A stretch of DNA of 64,000 nt from Arachnopeziza araneosa. Taxonomy: Eukaryota > Ascomycota > Leotiomycetes > Helotiales > Arachnopezizaceae. Shown here one piece after another: positions 36,789-48,441 of this stretch (position 1 is the first letter of the stretch; each line of letters begins with the position of its first letter). The notes beneath the pieces were generated by a model that saw only the letters and a program-made list of their open reading frames with translations, was not told the origin of the DNA and ran no database searches. The position numbers and the translations under genes were made by a program. Location: contig QYAI01000016.1 in assembly GCA_003988855.1 (NCBI GenBank), positions 189,648 through 253,647 on the forward strand. The letters are read 5' to 3'.

Positions 36789-39057
36789 GGTTCGCTCTGA
36801 GTCGACGGCATCTAGTGGGGAATGACCGTTCGGGTTCAGATGAGGTCAAGCTTTGTTCGCTAAGAAGCCTTGTCGAACTCGGATTACGCGACGACGAGGC
36901 TCTACTGTATTTGTTTACAGCATGCAAATGCCGTCCGAAACTTGAAAACCCCCCAAAAAAATATTAAAAAACAAAAAATTGGATGGTGACAAAATAAATC
37001 TTGAATCCTGAATCTCAGGAGCAAAAGAGTTATTTGATCACCGCATCTTGAGCTCCCGCTCAAGAAGATCTGATGATCTTTAATCTCTACCAACGTAAGT
37101 AACATCAAGTTTGGGGTGCTCCCTAGCTTTAGAATTGGAAGTTAATTTATTCTAGAAGCACTTGTGACTCTCGATTGGATTTATGCCAGAAAGTCTTATT
37201 TAAATTTATGTACCTACGTAGAACGCGTTGATGGAAGAATTTCGGTAGAACGCGTCTCGATTACGAAACGATCTACCATCAGCTTTACCTTCTGTTGGTG
37301 GACTAATTATTTATGGCACCGAACAGGTGAATTGATTAGAACGTCACTTAAACAGCAATGTGTTACCAGGTGAGGTACTTAAGCCTTGGATTGCTATGGA
37401 AGAAAACTGCCAAAATGTAATCCCGAGTTTTTGCCAACATAACTTCAATGTTGTTCCCAAGAGTATGGCAGGTAGGAACATCAATTTCGCGTCCAATAAA
37501 ACGCATCCTGTGCCTTTAAGGAGTGTAGCTGAATATTAATAGAAACTCTGCTATTATTTCGCCTCCTTTGCTCCCCTTGGACACTGAACCAAGTTGACCA
37601 GTCCTAGTCTTTGAAATTGGTATATTATTAAATAAGAAAGTAATAAGTGATTACCTATTTGCGTGATAAAGAAGTAGTCAATCCTAAGGCTCTGTTCAGA
37701 ATGATCTTGAGATATTTAATGCACAGGTACAATTGGGCAAGGCCGTTGAGGAGTCAACTTTTCTACTATCTGAAATTTTTGGGCTTAGGCTAGCACTGCT
37801 CTCTCACTTCAATTTTTTCCAACCACAATTACGAAGAACCTTTCTGGATTGTTAACGGCGATCAGTTTATATTTTTCAGAATTAAGGGAAGTTTGTAGAA
37901 GATTTTAGCTCTCTTAAATTAAAACACCACATCAGTTAACATAGATGGGTAGCTCAAACTAAAAAATTGTATAGGTTACACCTACCAAGCCGCAGCAAAC
38001 CCATTTATCCACTCTCTCGAGCTTTGCTCCTGTCATTTCAACCCAATTTTTCGACGGAAACCCCGTAGTCCTTACATTGAAGGTCCTTGCTATGGAGCCA
38101 TCAATAATACTTTATGCTCGTTCACGAAGATGCTACTCATTCACTAGCAAGTTTTCATAATCTAATTTAGATAACATCAATAGTTCTACAAAAAGGCACT
38201 ACCCATTTCTTCTAGAATAACCTCCAGATTTGCTTCAATATTGAAGCACTATGTTTGTATGAGGTTAAAATATCTGGCTTTTGGTTTCGTATAATGGATA
38301 CTTTAACTGCCCTGTTTGTGATATATATATATTTGAAAATCTCGTTAACTTTCTTCGCAATATGAGCTGACTTCCTTGACGTACATAATTTTCTATCCTT
38401 ACTTATGGGAATATGCTTTTAAAACTGGAGCGTAATATTACCCCACGTTTTCACTGCGTATTCTGTAGAGGTTTGTAGAAGAGATTTAATTCTCCAACAA
38501 TGAGTAAAACGTCAAAAACCCTAACATTAAAACTCTCATAGAAAGTGATTGTAAAACGCTTGCAGGTTTACTGAGGACGTCAAAACTTGTTTTTGAATTG
38601 GATTTTGATTACGTATATGCATGGGAATATTTTACGTGGCTACTTTTTACTTATTCTTCTTATATAGAAGGATGATGCCCACCCTTTTCTACATGAGATC
38701 AAAAGTAAAGTTCATTTGTGAAGAAGAGATTCTTGAGGTATCGCATTCTTGGATCCGTGCCAAATAACATCCCGCCTTATACATTACCATCAGCTCGCTT
38801 AAAAAGGGGAGATCTTCAATAGCAAGTCGACTTCTTGTTTCTAACCCATCATCAACCAATTTTGCAGTGTGAGAACATCACATCAAGAGTATTTACTCAG
38901 CGAAAATGAAGCCCTCTTCGAATCAGTGCTCCAGGCGTATACGCTAAGAAGATAAGGTCCACGTGATCGCAGAACGCTTCGCTTACGCCACCTCATTTCA
39001 TCTCCAACTCAGATTTCCGAGGGTATTCTCGTCCCTTCTGCTTGCCTACTGACGAAA
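36789..39057. other. AT-rich divergent intergenic region TRAPPC13 / SET gene
   Basis: About 2.3 kb, clearly AT-rich from about 37.1 to 38.8 kb, with only short open frames. It must include the promoters of both neighbours. It may hold an old degraded repeat, but no element ends can be seen. Confidence 0.4.
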
Positions 39058-39785
39058 ATGGGGTCGATAAGCACCACTACTACTGGTCGAAGGACGAGCG
39101 GATCCGAGGAACAGATGGAGGGAATACTGCTGACGCGCTCACCGGATCTCCTACTCGTGATGAACACGCCGAAAGGTGCTGAATTATAGTGATCTTGCAC
39201 TTTCATTCCATAGTCTATGCGACTCGGCTCCTCTCTCCCCTTGTTTATTGCGGCTGATTTTTTTCTTGCGCGTATGTAGGAAGAGGAATCTTTGCTTCGA
39301 GAGATATTCCCGCCAGGACAGTGCTTGAAGTTTCTCCCGTGTTAGTCCTGGATCCGGATGAGAATGAGCAGTATATTCGCAAGACGAACCTATACAATTA
39401 CACCTAGTCAGCTGATCAAACACTCTCCTTTGGTGATAACGCGCTAATTTATGATAGCAACTGGCCCTACACACCACCTTTAGAAGAATTTAATCATTCC
39501 AATGCTAGTACAGTCCCAAAAAGTACCCAAGCAATAATTCTGGGCCTTGGGTCTATGTTCAACCATTCAATGTTAGCGCAAAATGTTGGTTGGGAGAGGG
39601 ATATCCAGAATCTTCTTATCACGTACCGAACACTGCGTGATATCAAGGAAGGCGAAGAGTTGTGTATCTCGTATGGGGACAGTGGACGGCTGACCTTCAA
39701 GGATACGGATGAGGTCGATGTACAGTCTGATGAGGATTGGGAAGATGAGATTCTGAGAACCGGGATTATTGATCTAATTGATTGA
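39058..39785 (+). CDS. Short SET-domain protein
   Basis: Exons 39058-39175, 39280-39406 and 39458-39785; 190 residues. The SET motifs are in order: KGRGIFASRDIPARTVLEV, then YNYTYNWPY, GLGSMFNHSMLAQNVGW (the NHS motif of the cofactor pocket) and YRTLRDIKEGEELCISYGD (the catalytic Tyr region). The C-terminus is acidic. Such small fungal SET proteins are protein-lysine methyltransferase candidates; the substrate is unknown. There is no pre-SET, post-SET or MYND cysteine cluster. Intron 2 has a GTCAGC donor; it alone joins NYT to YNWPYTPP. The ATG at 39058 is the first plausible start; the N-terminal 30 residues are Ser/Thr-rich. Confidence 0.9.
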
Positions 39786-40069
39786 TGTGATTGGGGAATT
39801 TGGGTGGATTGGATGTATTATGGAGAATGGCGTTTGCATTTTATGTCTGAGTAAGATTTGTCACGTCTGCACAGTTTTGAGGGGAAGAATTGAATTAGGC
39901 ATTGCTTTTAGAGGGAAGGCGATTGCAGTAAACGCATTGCCTGCCATTGGTGGTGTTGAGAGTCCTACATAATAAGGGTGAAGTATCCTGCGATATTTCT
40001 CTGATGGCGTCTGTGATTGTCATTTCTGAGAAATTGTCAAGTGAAATTAGCTAGACAAACCAAGTCCCA

Positions 40070-41944
40070 TTACAACCCGGGAGGAGGAGGAACAGCATTA
40101 AACCCCGAAGACGAAGGTGGAGGTGGAGGAGGGGCTTCACTTGGCGGTGGCGGCGGTGCAGAGCCCGCACCTGGAGGAGGACTTTGCTGCTGAGCGGCAG
40201 CAGCTGCAGCCATGTATTGCTGGTAGTATTGGACATAGGCAGCATACCCACCATAGGCGGCGTATGGGTCCGCGCCACCGTAATACTGCGCATATTGAGC
40301 GGCATAGTCAGCTCCCGCAGTTGGACTGGCTGCACCCGGTGCTGCAGGAGTTGCTGGACTCATAGCCGCACCTGATGAACCGGACTGGCCGTATCCAGAA
40401 TTTCCGTACCCTCCACCATAAGAATTAGATCGGTCTGGAGCACGGTCACCATAGCCCCTCTCACCGCCATATCCAGTGCTTCCACCGTAAGGTCGTTGTT
40501 GTTGGGGTCTGGACTTAAATTCCTCGTATTCCTGTCGGACATTCTGTAAGAGGTCCAAGCAAAGCTCTTTTGCCTGTTGAACCTTAGCTGGATCAGGGCC
40601 TCTATACAAAGTTAGGATTATTTTAGTAGCCTGTTTCGTTTACTTACGCAACATGCAAGTACATGGGCTCATCACTCTCTTGACCGGTGCTATGTTCCAT
40701 AAATCCAGAACCACGCCCTTTAATCTGAACTCGACATCCTGTTTCTTGCTGGATGTGTTTCACGTAAGCACCACCATGACCAACGACCTGAGCACGAAGG
40801 TTAAAGCCGGGAAGAGACTCGAACTCAATGAGAATTTTCTCCTCGGGCCATTTTCGCTAAATTTGTCAGACATAAATACCTCCGATGTGCTGCAGTACTT
40901 ACTCTACCAAACTCATCTCTCTCGACTTGATCAGGCTCTCGTCTGCGGAACCGTCGTTCATCAACCAGATTCGGAAGTTCCTGTTTCATTAGCTCCTCGA
41001 TCTTTTGGACCGCTTGTTCAAGGCCTCGTTTGGTGGTGCTCGTAACGTGAAGGTAAAGAGGCGGATTCTAGATGTTGTTAGCAAGTTATTCTCCTTGTGG
41101 GTTGGCGACTTGCAGCAGCCGTGGCCATGGTTTTATCGGGGTAGTAGTTTCCACGCGTGGTGACATCTTCAACAGTCAATACATGAACTCTAAAAAATGT
41201 AAGTTGTAGGTATGCGTACCAGCGCCGGTTTCTTCTTTGATCTAGATGTCACGCAGCGGGAGTCAGCAGATGCCAATGAGGGTTAAGTATTGAGTGCTAT
41301 CGCGTTTCAGCTTGAAAGTCCTAACGCAATAACCCATGTGCCTGTGAATGAAATGCTAGAGTTGGATATATGAAGGAGAAGCCTGATATATCAGTGGGAT
41401 ATGACACAAGGAGTATTTACCATCTTTTGAGTAGAACCTTTGGTCAGTGTATAACGATTTCGTAGGTCATTGACCTCGATATCTCGAATGTAGTCGCCAT
41501 CTGCAATGTACATCTCACCGTTCACCAAACTTGTACTGTTGCCTGAACTTGAGCCAGCAGCTCGTGGAGATGCGGACTGGGTAGCAGATGGGCTTAACGT
41601 AGATCGGATCGGAGGAACATCAACATGCTGGATACCCTTCTTTGCTTGGATTTGTTCATTGATTTTAGCGGCAGCAGCGGCTGTGGAGTGGTCAGCCTTG
41701 TGATTAACAGGAGGGGATTTAACAAACCAGCAGCAGCGGCAGCATCGCGTGGGTTCTTCTTCGGGCCATCAGTAGTCGGGCTGCCAGAGCTTCTCTCAAG
41801 AGGACTTCTGCTGCGTCTTGAAGATTCCGGTTTTCGCGCAGGAGGTGATCGTGACCGTCTATCGAACCTTGAGGTTCTCTTTGGTTCAGGCTCAGTCTGA
41901 TCGAAGCGCGAACGCTTGACTGCTCTTCTTTCTGTATCGTCCAT
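40070..41944 (-). CDS. KH-domain RNA-binding protein, KHDC4/BLOM7/RIK family
   Basis: Seven exons: 41944-41728, 41680-41421, 41241-41220, 41166-41114, 41067-40903, 40856-40648 and 40601-40070; 485 residues. The N-terminus is an Arg/Ser-rich stretch (RRSRSPPARKPESSRRSRSP). A first KH-like region runs NDLRNRYTLTKGSTQKM, IKEETGADVTTRGNYYP and PPLYLHVTSTTKRGLEQAV; a second has FNLRAQVVGHGGAYVKHIQ, ETGCRVQIKGRGSG and EPMYLHVAGPDPAKVQQAKE. Both align with human KHDC4 (BLOM7), linked to pre-mRNA splicing. The tail is Gly/Tyr/Ala-rich and ends in a polyproline PPPPPSSSGFNAVPPPPGL. Exon 3 is 22 nt, and the intron at 41113-41068 has a GC donor. Divergent from ILV6 with 308 bp between. Confidence 0.9.
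41068..41113 (-). other. GC-AG intron in the KH-domain gene
   Basis: 46-nt intron with donor GCAAGT and acceptor CATCTAG. Its removal joins KTMATAA to NPPLYLHVTS; no GT donor nearby keeps frame. Confidence 0.85.
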
Positions 41945-42252
41945 AGTCGATACGTGTAAGTCCCTAATAAAATTCTTGATGCGGGGAGCCGTCGCGTGTG
42001 TGCGGCTTGCAATGAACAAAGAGTTTGTTGAGGCTCTGGAGTGAGCTGGATGGGCTGGAATTTGCAGAATTCACGATCCCTGTCACTCGCTTCCTTTCCC
42101 CGGAAACGCTAAAATTCACTTGACCGACCCAAATCTTTTGTTGCGATTTCGGCTCAACATCCTTTTGACTCATTTCCTACTCTGACACCTGCTGTGATTG
42201 GGACCACAGCTCAATTGATATCCAGCCTCAATTGGCTCTTTTCTATCACCAA
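41945..42252. promoter_or_regulatory. Divergent promoter KH gene / ILV6
   Basis: 308 bp between opposite start codons. A TGACTCA sequence lies at about 42167-42173 (read as TTTTGACTCATTT), the consensus bound by Gcn4/CpcA-type bZIP factors; this fits ILV6, an amino-acid biosynthesis gene, about 80 bp from its ATG. Confidence 0.65.
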
Positions 42253-43270
42253 ATGGCGTCTCGAAAAGCCTTCCTGGCTCTACCCACAAGAGCTCTCAGA
42301 GCAGCAAGCTCCAAACTCGGCTCACCCCTCACCTCTCAAATTTCTAGACGAGGAGAATCAACAGCTTCATCCACCTCGGCATTGGCTTACAAAGCTCTTC
42401 ATCGCCGTATCTATCCTCTCCCTACATCCGATGCGCCATCTTCTTGGTCTGCACAAGCTGCTGTATCCAACATTCTGTACGAAACTCCTACGCCCTCCAC
42501 TGTCCCACCAAAGCGTCATATTTTGAACTGTTTGGTGCAGAATGAGCCTGGTGTGCTCTCTCGAGTTTCTGGGATTCTCGCAGCTAGAGGTTTCAATATT
42601 GATTCTCTTGTTGTGTGTCATACCGAAGTGGAAGATCTATCGCGGATGACGATCGTTCTCTCAGGTCAAGACGGCGTCGTCGAACAAGCTCGTAGACAGT
42701 TGGAAGATTTAGTACCAGTATGGGCCGTGCTAGACTATACTTCTGCGCCACTTGTTCAGCGTGAACTTCTTCTAGCTAAGATCAACATCCTCGGTCCGGA
42801 ATATTTTGAAGAGCTGCAAGCGCACCACAGGGAGATCACAGCTAGCGATGTACAGAGTCTGGAAGAGGGTGAGCGAAGCGTGGAGGAGGTGAGAGATGGA
42901 GACTTTCATCCTAGCAAATTGGCCCTGAGTCAGGCCTTGAGGCATAAACACGAGCATCTGAAGAGCATTACATATTTCACACACCAATTCGGCGGTAAAG
43001 TCCTAGATATCTCAACCAACAGTTGTATCGTTGAAGTGTGAGTAAGACCTATTTTGAAAAGAGGCTCACAGGACTGATCTTTATTACAGGTCTGCAAAGT
43101 CAACTCGTATAGACTCATTTATGAAGCTGATCGCGCCCTTCGGCATCCTCGAATCAGCACGAACTGGCTTGATGGCTCTACCACGTTCACCACTCTACGG
43201 TCCCAATGAACAGGAACTGCTCAAGGAAGCGGATGAGATCGTCGATGCTAGCACCCTCCCCCCCGGATGA
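42253..43270 (+). CDS. ilv6: Acetolactate synthase regulatory (small) subunit
   Basis: Exons 42253-43037 and 43090-43270; 321 residues. The N-terminus MASRKAFLALPTRALRAASS is a mitochondrial presequence. The ACT domain starts near residue 88: HILNCLVQNEPGVLSRVSG, GILAARGFNIDSLVV and a second region LLLAKINILG, with ITYFTHQFGGKVLDISTNSC at the end of exon 1, joined to VSAKSTRIDSFMKLIAPFG. It binds the catalytic Ilv2 subunit in mitochondria and gives it valine feedback control, at the first common step of branched-chain amino-acid synthesis. The upstream TGACTCA suggests general amino-acid control. The intron splits a Val codon at GT|G. Confidence 0.96.
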
Positions 43271-43597
43271 ATACAAAAATAGATTTCAGTCACTCACGTG
43301 AAGCTGGACGGATATCTGATATGGAGTCGGCGTTAATTTCACACAAAGGAGCAATGTTCATAGTATAGTTGCGATGGTTGGATGGGAGAGCTGAAGAGGA
43401 AAGTCGTTGCAGAATTTGGATCTTGGGATCTTCATTTATGTAATCTATACGCCTTCCTCTTGCCGCTCCCAAATTCTAGTGCGGATGTGAACTTTCCAGA
43501 CGCCGTGCAATTTCCTGCTCTGAAGAAGCATGTTACTCCTCTACCTAACACCAAAATCCAGTATAGCAATTTCAAATGCAAAAATCAATGCAAGCTT
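43271..43597. other. Convergent 3' region (ILV6 / TAG1-like)
   Basis: 327 bp between two stop codons; expected to hold both terminators. Nothing else seen. Confidence 0.4.
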
Positions 43598-46470
43598 TCA
43601 GAATCGTACATTTGCACCAATCCCCTTGCCTTTATACCAGACAGTCTCTCTCCATTTCCCTAGTCTCACACCCACAATACCTTCAGCATCCAATTTCAAA
43701 GTTCCACCTAAAGCATTTTTCAAACCCTCATATCCAACGGAATTGAAATCCCAATCTACGGGTAGTTTTGGGCTTTGACTTCGTCCTGGAGGGACTTCAA
43801 AAGGATAGTCATACAATATTTTCCCTACAGGTTCAGTATGATTGTAGAATGCAGTCGCGTTGATCGTTTCGATGAAAATACTCGAATGGTCGAGCGGAGA
43901 CAAGAGAGTGAACGTGGCAGTAGATGATATTAGATGAAAAGTTGCGTCTTCGATGAAATGGGGTTTGTCATCATCGTCTTCTGGATCAGATGGTTTGTCG
44001 GGAGACGGTTTAACAGGGCTAGAGAGGCGAGGGGTCGGAATCTCGATAGGGAATTTAGCGAGTGCAAGGCCGAGGGAAGGTTGGTGAGGAATAGACCTAT
44101 TATGAGTACAGAAAGTGAGGGTTGTGTTCCAGCCTGAGATATACTGGGATAATAACTCTCTACCAATTTGAGCACCTTTCTCGCCACCAAAAGTGCTGGG
44201 ATCCCATGTAGCCGAAACAGTTATATTTGAATTGTTTCCCTGGATGACATCTATGGCTTGGGCTGTTGCGTCTCCGATGATAGACCCATTATTAAGAATG
44301 TGTATGTTGAAGGAAGGTATATGTGCAGCGTATTCGGTTGGATTAGTGAAGTTAATTTTTGCTTCAAAGGTAAGAGAAGTGGGCCCAGTACTCAGAATCT
44401 TGAGATTCCCGACTTGCGGCATCAAGTTGGAGAAGCCTGCACCTGTAGAGATTGCTGTAATCTCGTCAGCTTCGGTGCGGTTGCGAGAGCTGAATAATAA
44501 AACGGCTGCTAACGTTTCACAGGGACGACTCCCTCCGCTGGCAAATCTTTGACAACGAGTTTCCCAAGAACAGTAGAAACCTCAGCCTCAACGAGTGCCT
44601 TCACCTTGAGTAAAACTTCTTTTCCACCAAAGAGAAGATATTGCAAGACATCCGTAAGTACATCTTGGTCTGTGATATCTAAAGGAGCATTCTTGATTTT
44701 GGATTGGATTTTGAGACTTGCTTCCTCTCCGTCCTTCTGCCCGAGTCGCTCAGATATGGCCGGTTGCCATTTACGTAAGTTGAGTTCACCAAGCTTTTTT
44801 TCTTTGTAGAAAACGTCGGCAGTTGCTCGTACTCTGCTGACATCAATCCCAAAGTTCATTTCCTTGGGAAGCCCGGCAACCACGACAATGTTACCAGAAA
44901 TTTGAGGATTTGCATCATCGGAACCTGGTTCGGCAGAAGGATCTGGTAAGGTGAATTCTGTATCTGTCAAAGAGAAGTTTCTGATGAGACCATCAAAGGT
45001 ATGGCCTGGAAATGGAATAGGCACTGTGACGCTTGAGATGATCTGTGTGATCCAGTCGGGTGTATCTCCGCCAGAGGCGTCGGAGCCTTTGACAAATATT
45101 GTTGTGTCATGTCCATGTATGTAATCTCCCAATAAAAGATCAAGAGGTGATCTATGCGAGTGAGGGCAGGTCTGTAATAATGATCTCGGTAGTTCCCTGA
45201 CCACACCCGCAACCTCGACAGCGACATCTGAGAATGGCTCAACATGAATGACGGAAGTCGTTGCATCAGCGAGGCGAATATATGGATCGTCTGCAACGCA
45301 GTTCGGGACAAGAATGTCGAATCCAAGAGCAGGTATTTCAAGTTTTACAGGATAGCTATTTGCCAAAGTAAGCGATACTTCTGCAGCCATTCCTCGCTGG
45401 CCATTGGTCGAGACAGGCACTTCTCGAAAGTTAAGCTTAGTGATATTATATTTTGGGATGGCAGGAAGATCGCCTCCTGAGTAAAGCATTAGCCAAAGTC
45501 TAAAATTTTCAATTTCAATTTTTTGGAAAATTGTATGATAGAAGGACGCTTGAGGTGTAAGATATGCTTCTCATGTTACATCTCGCCCTAATAGAAGCGG
45601 TCACTTTGAAAGTGATCAGGCCAGCGTCTTTTCCCCCAGATAGAAAGAAGCAAAAGAACGGTAGAGAGATTGACCTTCAAAGACCAAATATTCCTCGATA
45701 GACTGCGTTCCAAGAGGAATTAACCCAGATTTCAAGTTGACATTTGCTTTGCCAAGGATTCGTATCCGATCCAATCGACCTTCGAGCCAGTCGTTTGCAA
45801 CTTGTCGGATGCCATGAACATCCCCAGGTTCCAGGTCCGTGAGAAAATCGATAGCTGTTGTATGGCCGTTTCGGATATTGAGTACGACGCGTGGTACCTT
45901 CGCCGTGCCAAGAAGAAGATTGCCATATTCAGGTAAGTAGACCTGAACCTTTGACTCCTGGCTCTCAACCTCTCGCGCGATCCACGTCCCAAACCGTCCA
46001 ATATTTCGAACATGCCTATTCTTCACCCGTGAAGCGTCCATTCTAAAGTTCGCTTGCACTCTGGCCTTCACTCCGGTTTCCGTAAAAGAGTCAATCGAGA
46101 GCTTGGTAGGCTCAACAACCAGAGCTTCTTTAGCATATTCTTCAACCGCAGCAGGCGCAAAAAAAGCGCCGAATATTATGGCCAGCATCAATGTCCCCAA
46201 CAAGCCTACAGCAACCACGGTGGGCCATCGTCTTCCACCTTTTGTTGACCTTGGAGAGCCGTGGCCATTCCGTAACGACCTTAATGAGTTGGCAGCAGGT
46301 GACTGACCTCTACTGTCACTGTGGTTTTCGGATCCATCATATCGAGTAGTATCATCAGATCTTGATAATAGAGGCGTGTCTTCACGAGATTCTTCAGAAT
46401 GACGTGAGTGTTTGGATGTGGGACGTTCGCTGCCCTCGCCGAGGAGAGGTGACGAAGGACTATCAGACAT
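43598..46470 (-). CDS. TAG1-like vacuolar membrane protein (DUF3712 repeats)
   Basis: Three exons, 46470-45675, 45476-44514 and 44454-43598; 871 residues. The N-terminal 80 residues are Ser/Arg/Glu-rich and cytosolic-like with two PLL(G/S) motifs. One membrane span follows (VVAVGLLGTLMLAIIFGAFF, about residues 84-106). The large remainder consists of LEA-like/DUF3712 beta-rich blocks, e.g. NLRKWQPA and ITDQDVLTDVLQYLLFGGK, with many N-x-S/T sites (NNSNITV, NATAFYNHTE), suggesting a lumenal face. Family members in fungi are often misnamed pre-rRNA processing proteins; yeast Tag1 is a vacuolar protein that helps end autophagy. Intron 1 has a GTCAAT donor, intron 2 GTTAGC. Start at MSDSPSSPLLGEG; the frame is open upstream. 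Confidence 0.85.
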
Positions 46471-46919
46471 AATGAAGAAAGAGAATGTGTAAGAGGAAAG
46501 CAGTTGGGGGTGGCTGCTGGTTTCTTGACGCCCAGCGCCTGCGTTGATAGTTAATGTGGTTGTTGTTGAGTAATGTTGAGCAAGAGGAGCTTGATGTGTT
46601 GTGAAACCAGGTGCACCACAGTCGATTGCGTAGGCTCGGCTGGGAAATCCGGGGATCTTTGACCGCCTCCGCCTCACTCTGCATGTACGAACCAAGTCGC
46701 GCCAAACAACACGGTCACCGTATTCCGCTACCGCCAGGGGTTTGTCTCGCCTCATCTACCTTCGCCTCGCGCGTACGATCTCGAATCAACAACGACCTGC
46801 TCTCTCGCCCCTTTGCGAAAACCATCAAATTTCCATCAAAAATCGCTTCATTGTTGTCGCCAACGTCCGCCAATTCCATACCCGCCATTTTCCCCATCGG
46901 AATCGGTGGTTTCGCAACC
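46471..46919. promoter_or_regulatory. Divergent promoter TAG1-like / unknown gene
   Basis: About 450 bp between opposite starts (210 bp if the unknown gene starts at the upstream ATG 46683). It should carry both promoters. Confidence 0.4.
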
Positions 46920-48441
46920 ATGGGCTTACCGTGAGAAAACTCAGCCTCCCGCTTTTCCAATCCAATGCTAATCAGATCACAGTTTGTTTATCACGCCTGT
47001 TGAACCTGAAGTTGCTGCCAAATCGGCGGAGAAGACTGCAGCAGCCACGCGATCAGCAATTCGAAGGCATCGCATGCGCCCTACTTCTAGAGTTGGCGAT
47101 TCCCTTGGGCGCATCAGCCCCGAGGATCGCAGGAGACGAATGCTTGAAGTGATAGGAAACATCCAAGGAGACCGAAATAACGCGGAGACCCAACAAGGAA
47201 ACCCTTCTGATCAAAATGGACCGTCTTCATCCTTATCCCGATCTAGGACTGTGAGGAGAATGTTCGAGTTTGAGAGGATGCGGTTACGCGATAGCCTCAG
47301 TTTTGAGCATCAACATGGTCCAGAAGCTGAGATTGATGGCCCATTGATGCCCCCAGTTCCTGAGTCTAGGGACTATTCTCGCACTGAAGAAGGCCAGAGG
47401 GAAGAGATCCGCCGCTTGGATCGAATTAGTCAAGATCTTAGAAGGATGGCCCGTAGACGTCCAGCGCCAACACCTCCGTATCAAGATGCCGATTATGCCT
47501 ACTTGAGTAGGTTAGGAGCAGAAACTGATACTCCTCAGCCTAATGCATTGACCCCGGCACTTTCTCCATCACATTCTACTGGTGACAATTATTTCCTTCC
47601 TAGAAGAGACTCTGAGGACTCTAACATTAGTTACACTACGCAAAGGCTTTCATCTGTATGTATTCCAACTCTTTCTTATTGCTAATGTGTTTTCCTCTTT
47701 AACGTTTGATTTTCAAACTTGGCCAACAACTGATAAGTGATACAGACTGCAAACCCCAATTCCAACTCGAATGATGGATTTCGGTTAGACTCATCAGACC
47801 GAGTTGGCTCCGCTTGGTCTCAGAGAATTCGAGCTTTCAATCGAGCTTCTAGCAACTTGGAAAGATCTCGCCGACTGATCCGTCAAGCTCGCATGGATGG
47901 GCTTGGTGATCGAGACAGGAGTCTCAGTCCTGAGGGTAGCGCTGCTTGGGACACTTTGCTCACAAGCATTACGCCGGATCCCCAGCCGCCAAGTGCGGGT
48001 TCTTCTTTTGCATCTGCCTCTGCCGCAGCTGCAGCATCGTCTTCAGGCTCCGGGCCAGCATCCGCCGGTACGTCAATGACTAGTCCAGGAAGAACCGATG
48101 AGTCGCAAATGGTTGATTTAGTTCATGCTGAGAGAGAGCACCCGTACATCATCGACTGTGTCTCGGATTCTGGATCCAATACAGAGGATGAGGAGGAAGA
48201 TGTCTACGAGCTACGAGGTCTCAACGGAAACAGAGAAACGTATTGGAGAAGCTATGCAGACATAGCCACACCGCGGGAGGAGCTCCATAGTTCTATCAGG
48301 AATAGTAGCACGGCGGATGCGGAGGGCTTGGGTGGATGGCACCGGATTATTTCTCGCCTCACTGAGCGGGACGATATTCCAGACGCATGGTGGGCATCAG
48401 CAGGTCTGATACGAACGCTTCGGCGGGAGCCTACAAGTTGA
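46920..48441 (+). CDS. Conserved-looking protein of unknown function
   Basis: Exons 46920-46930, 46983-47655 and 47746-48441; 459 residues. The start at 46920 lies in CAACCATGG, a strong context, and gives MGLPLFITPVEPEV. An in-frame ATG at 46683 would add 79 residues and cannot be excluded. The N-terminal third is Arg-rich (RSAIRRHRMRPTSRVG, RISPEDRRRRMLEVIGN); the centre is low-complexity Ser/Ala/Gly; then comes an acidic run SNTEDEEEDVYELRG. The C-terminus HRIISRLTERDDIPDAWWAS, then AGLIRTLRRE, is the most domain-like part. No family recognised. Introns are GTGAGA..CACAG and GTATGT..TACAG; both keep the frame cleanly. Confidence 0.75.
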
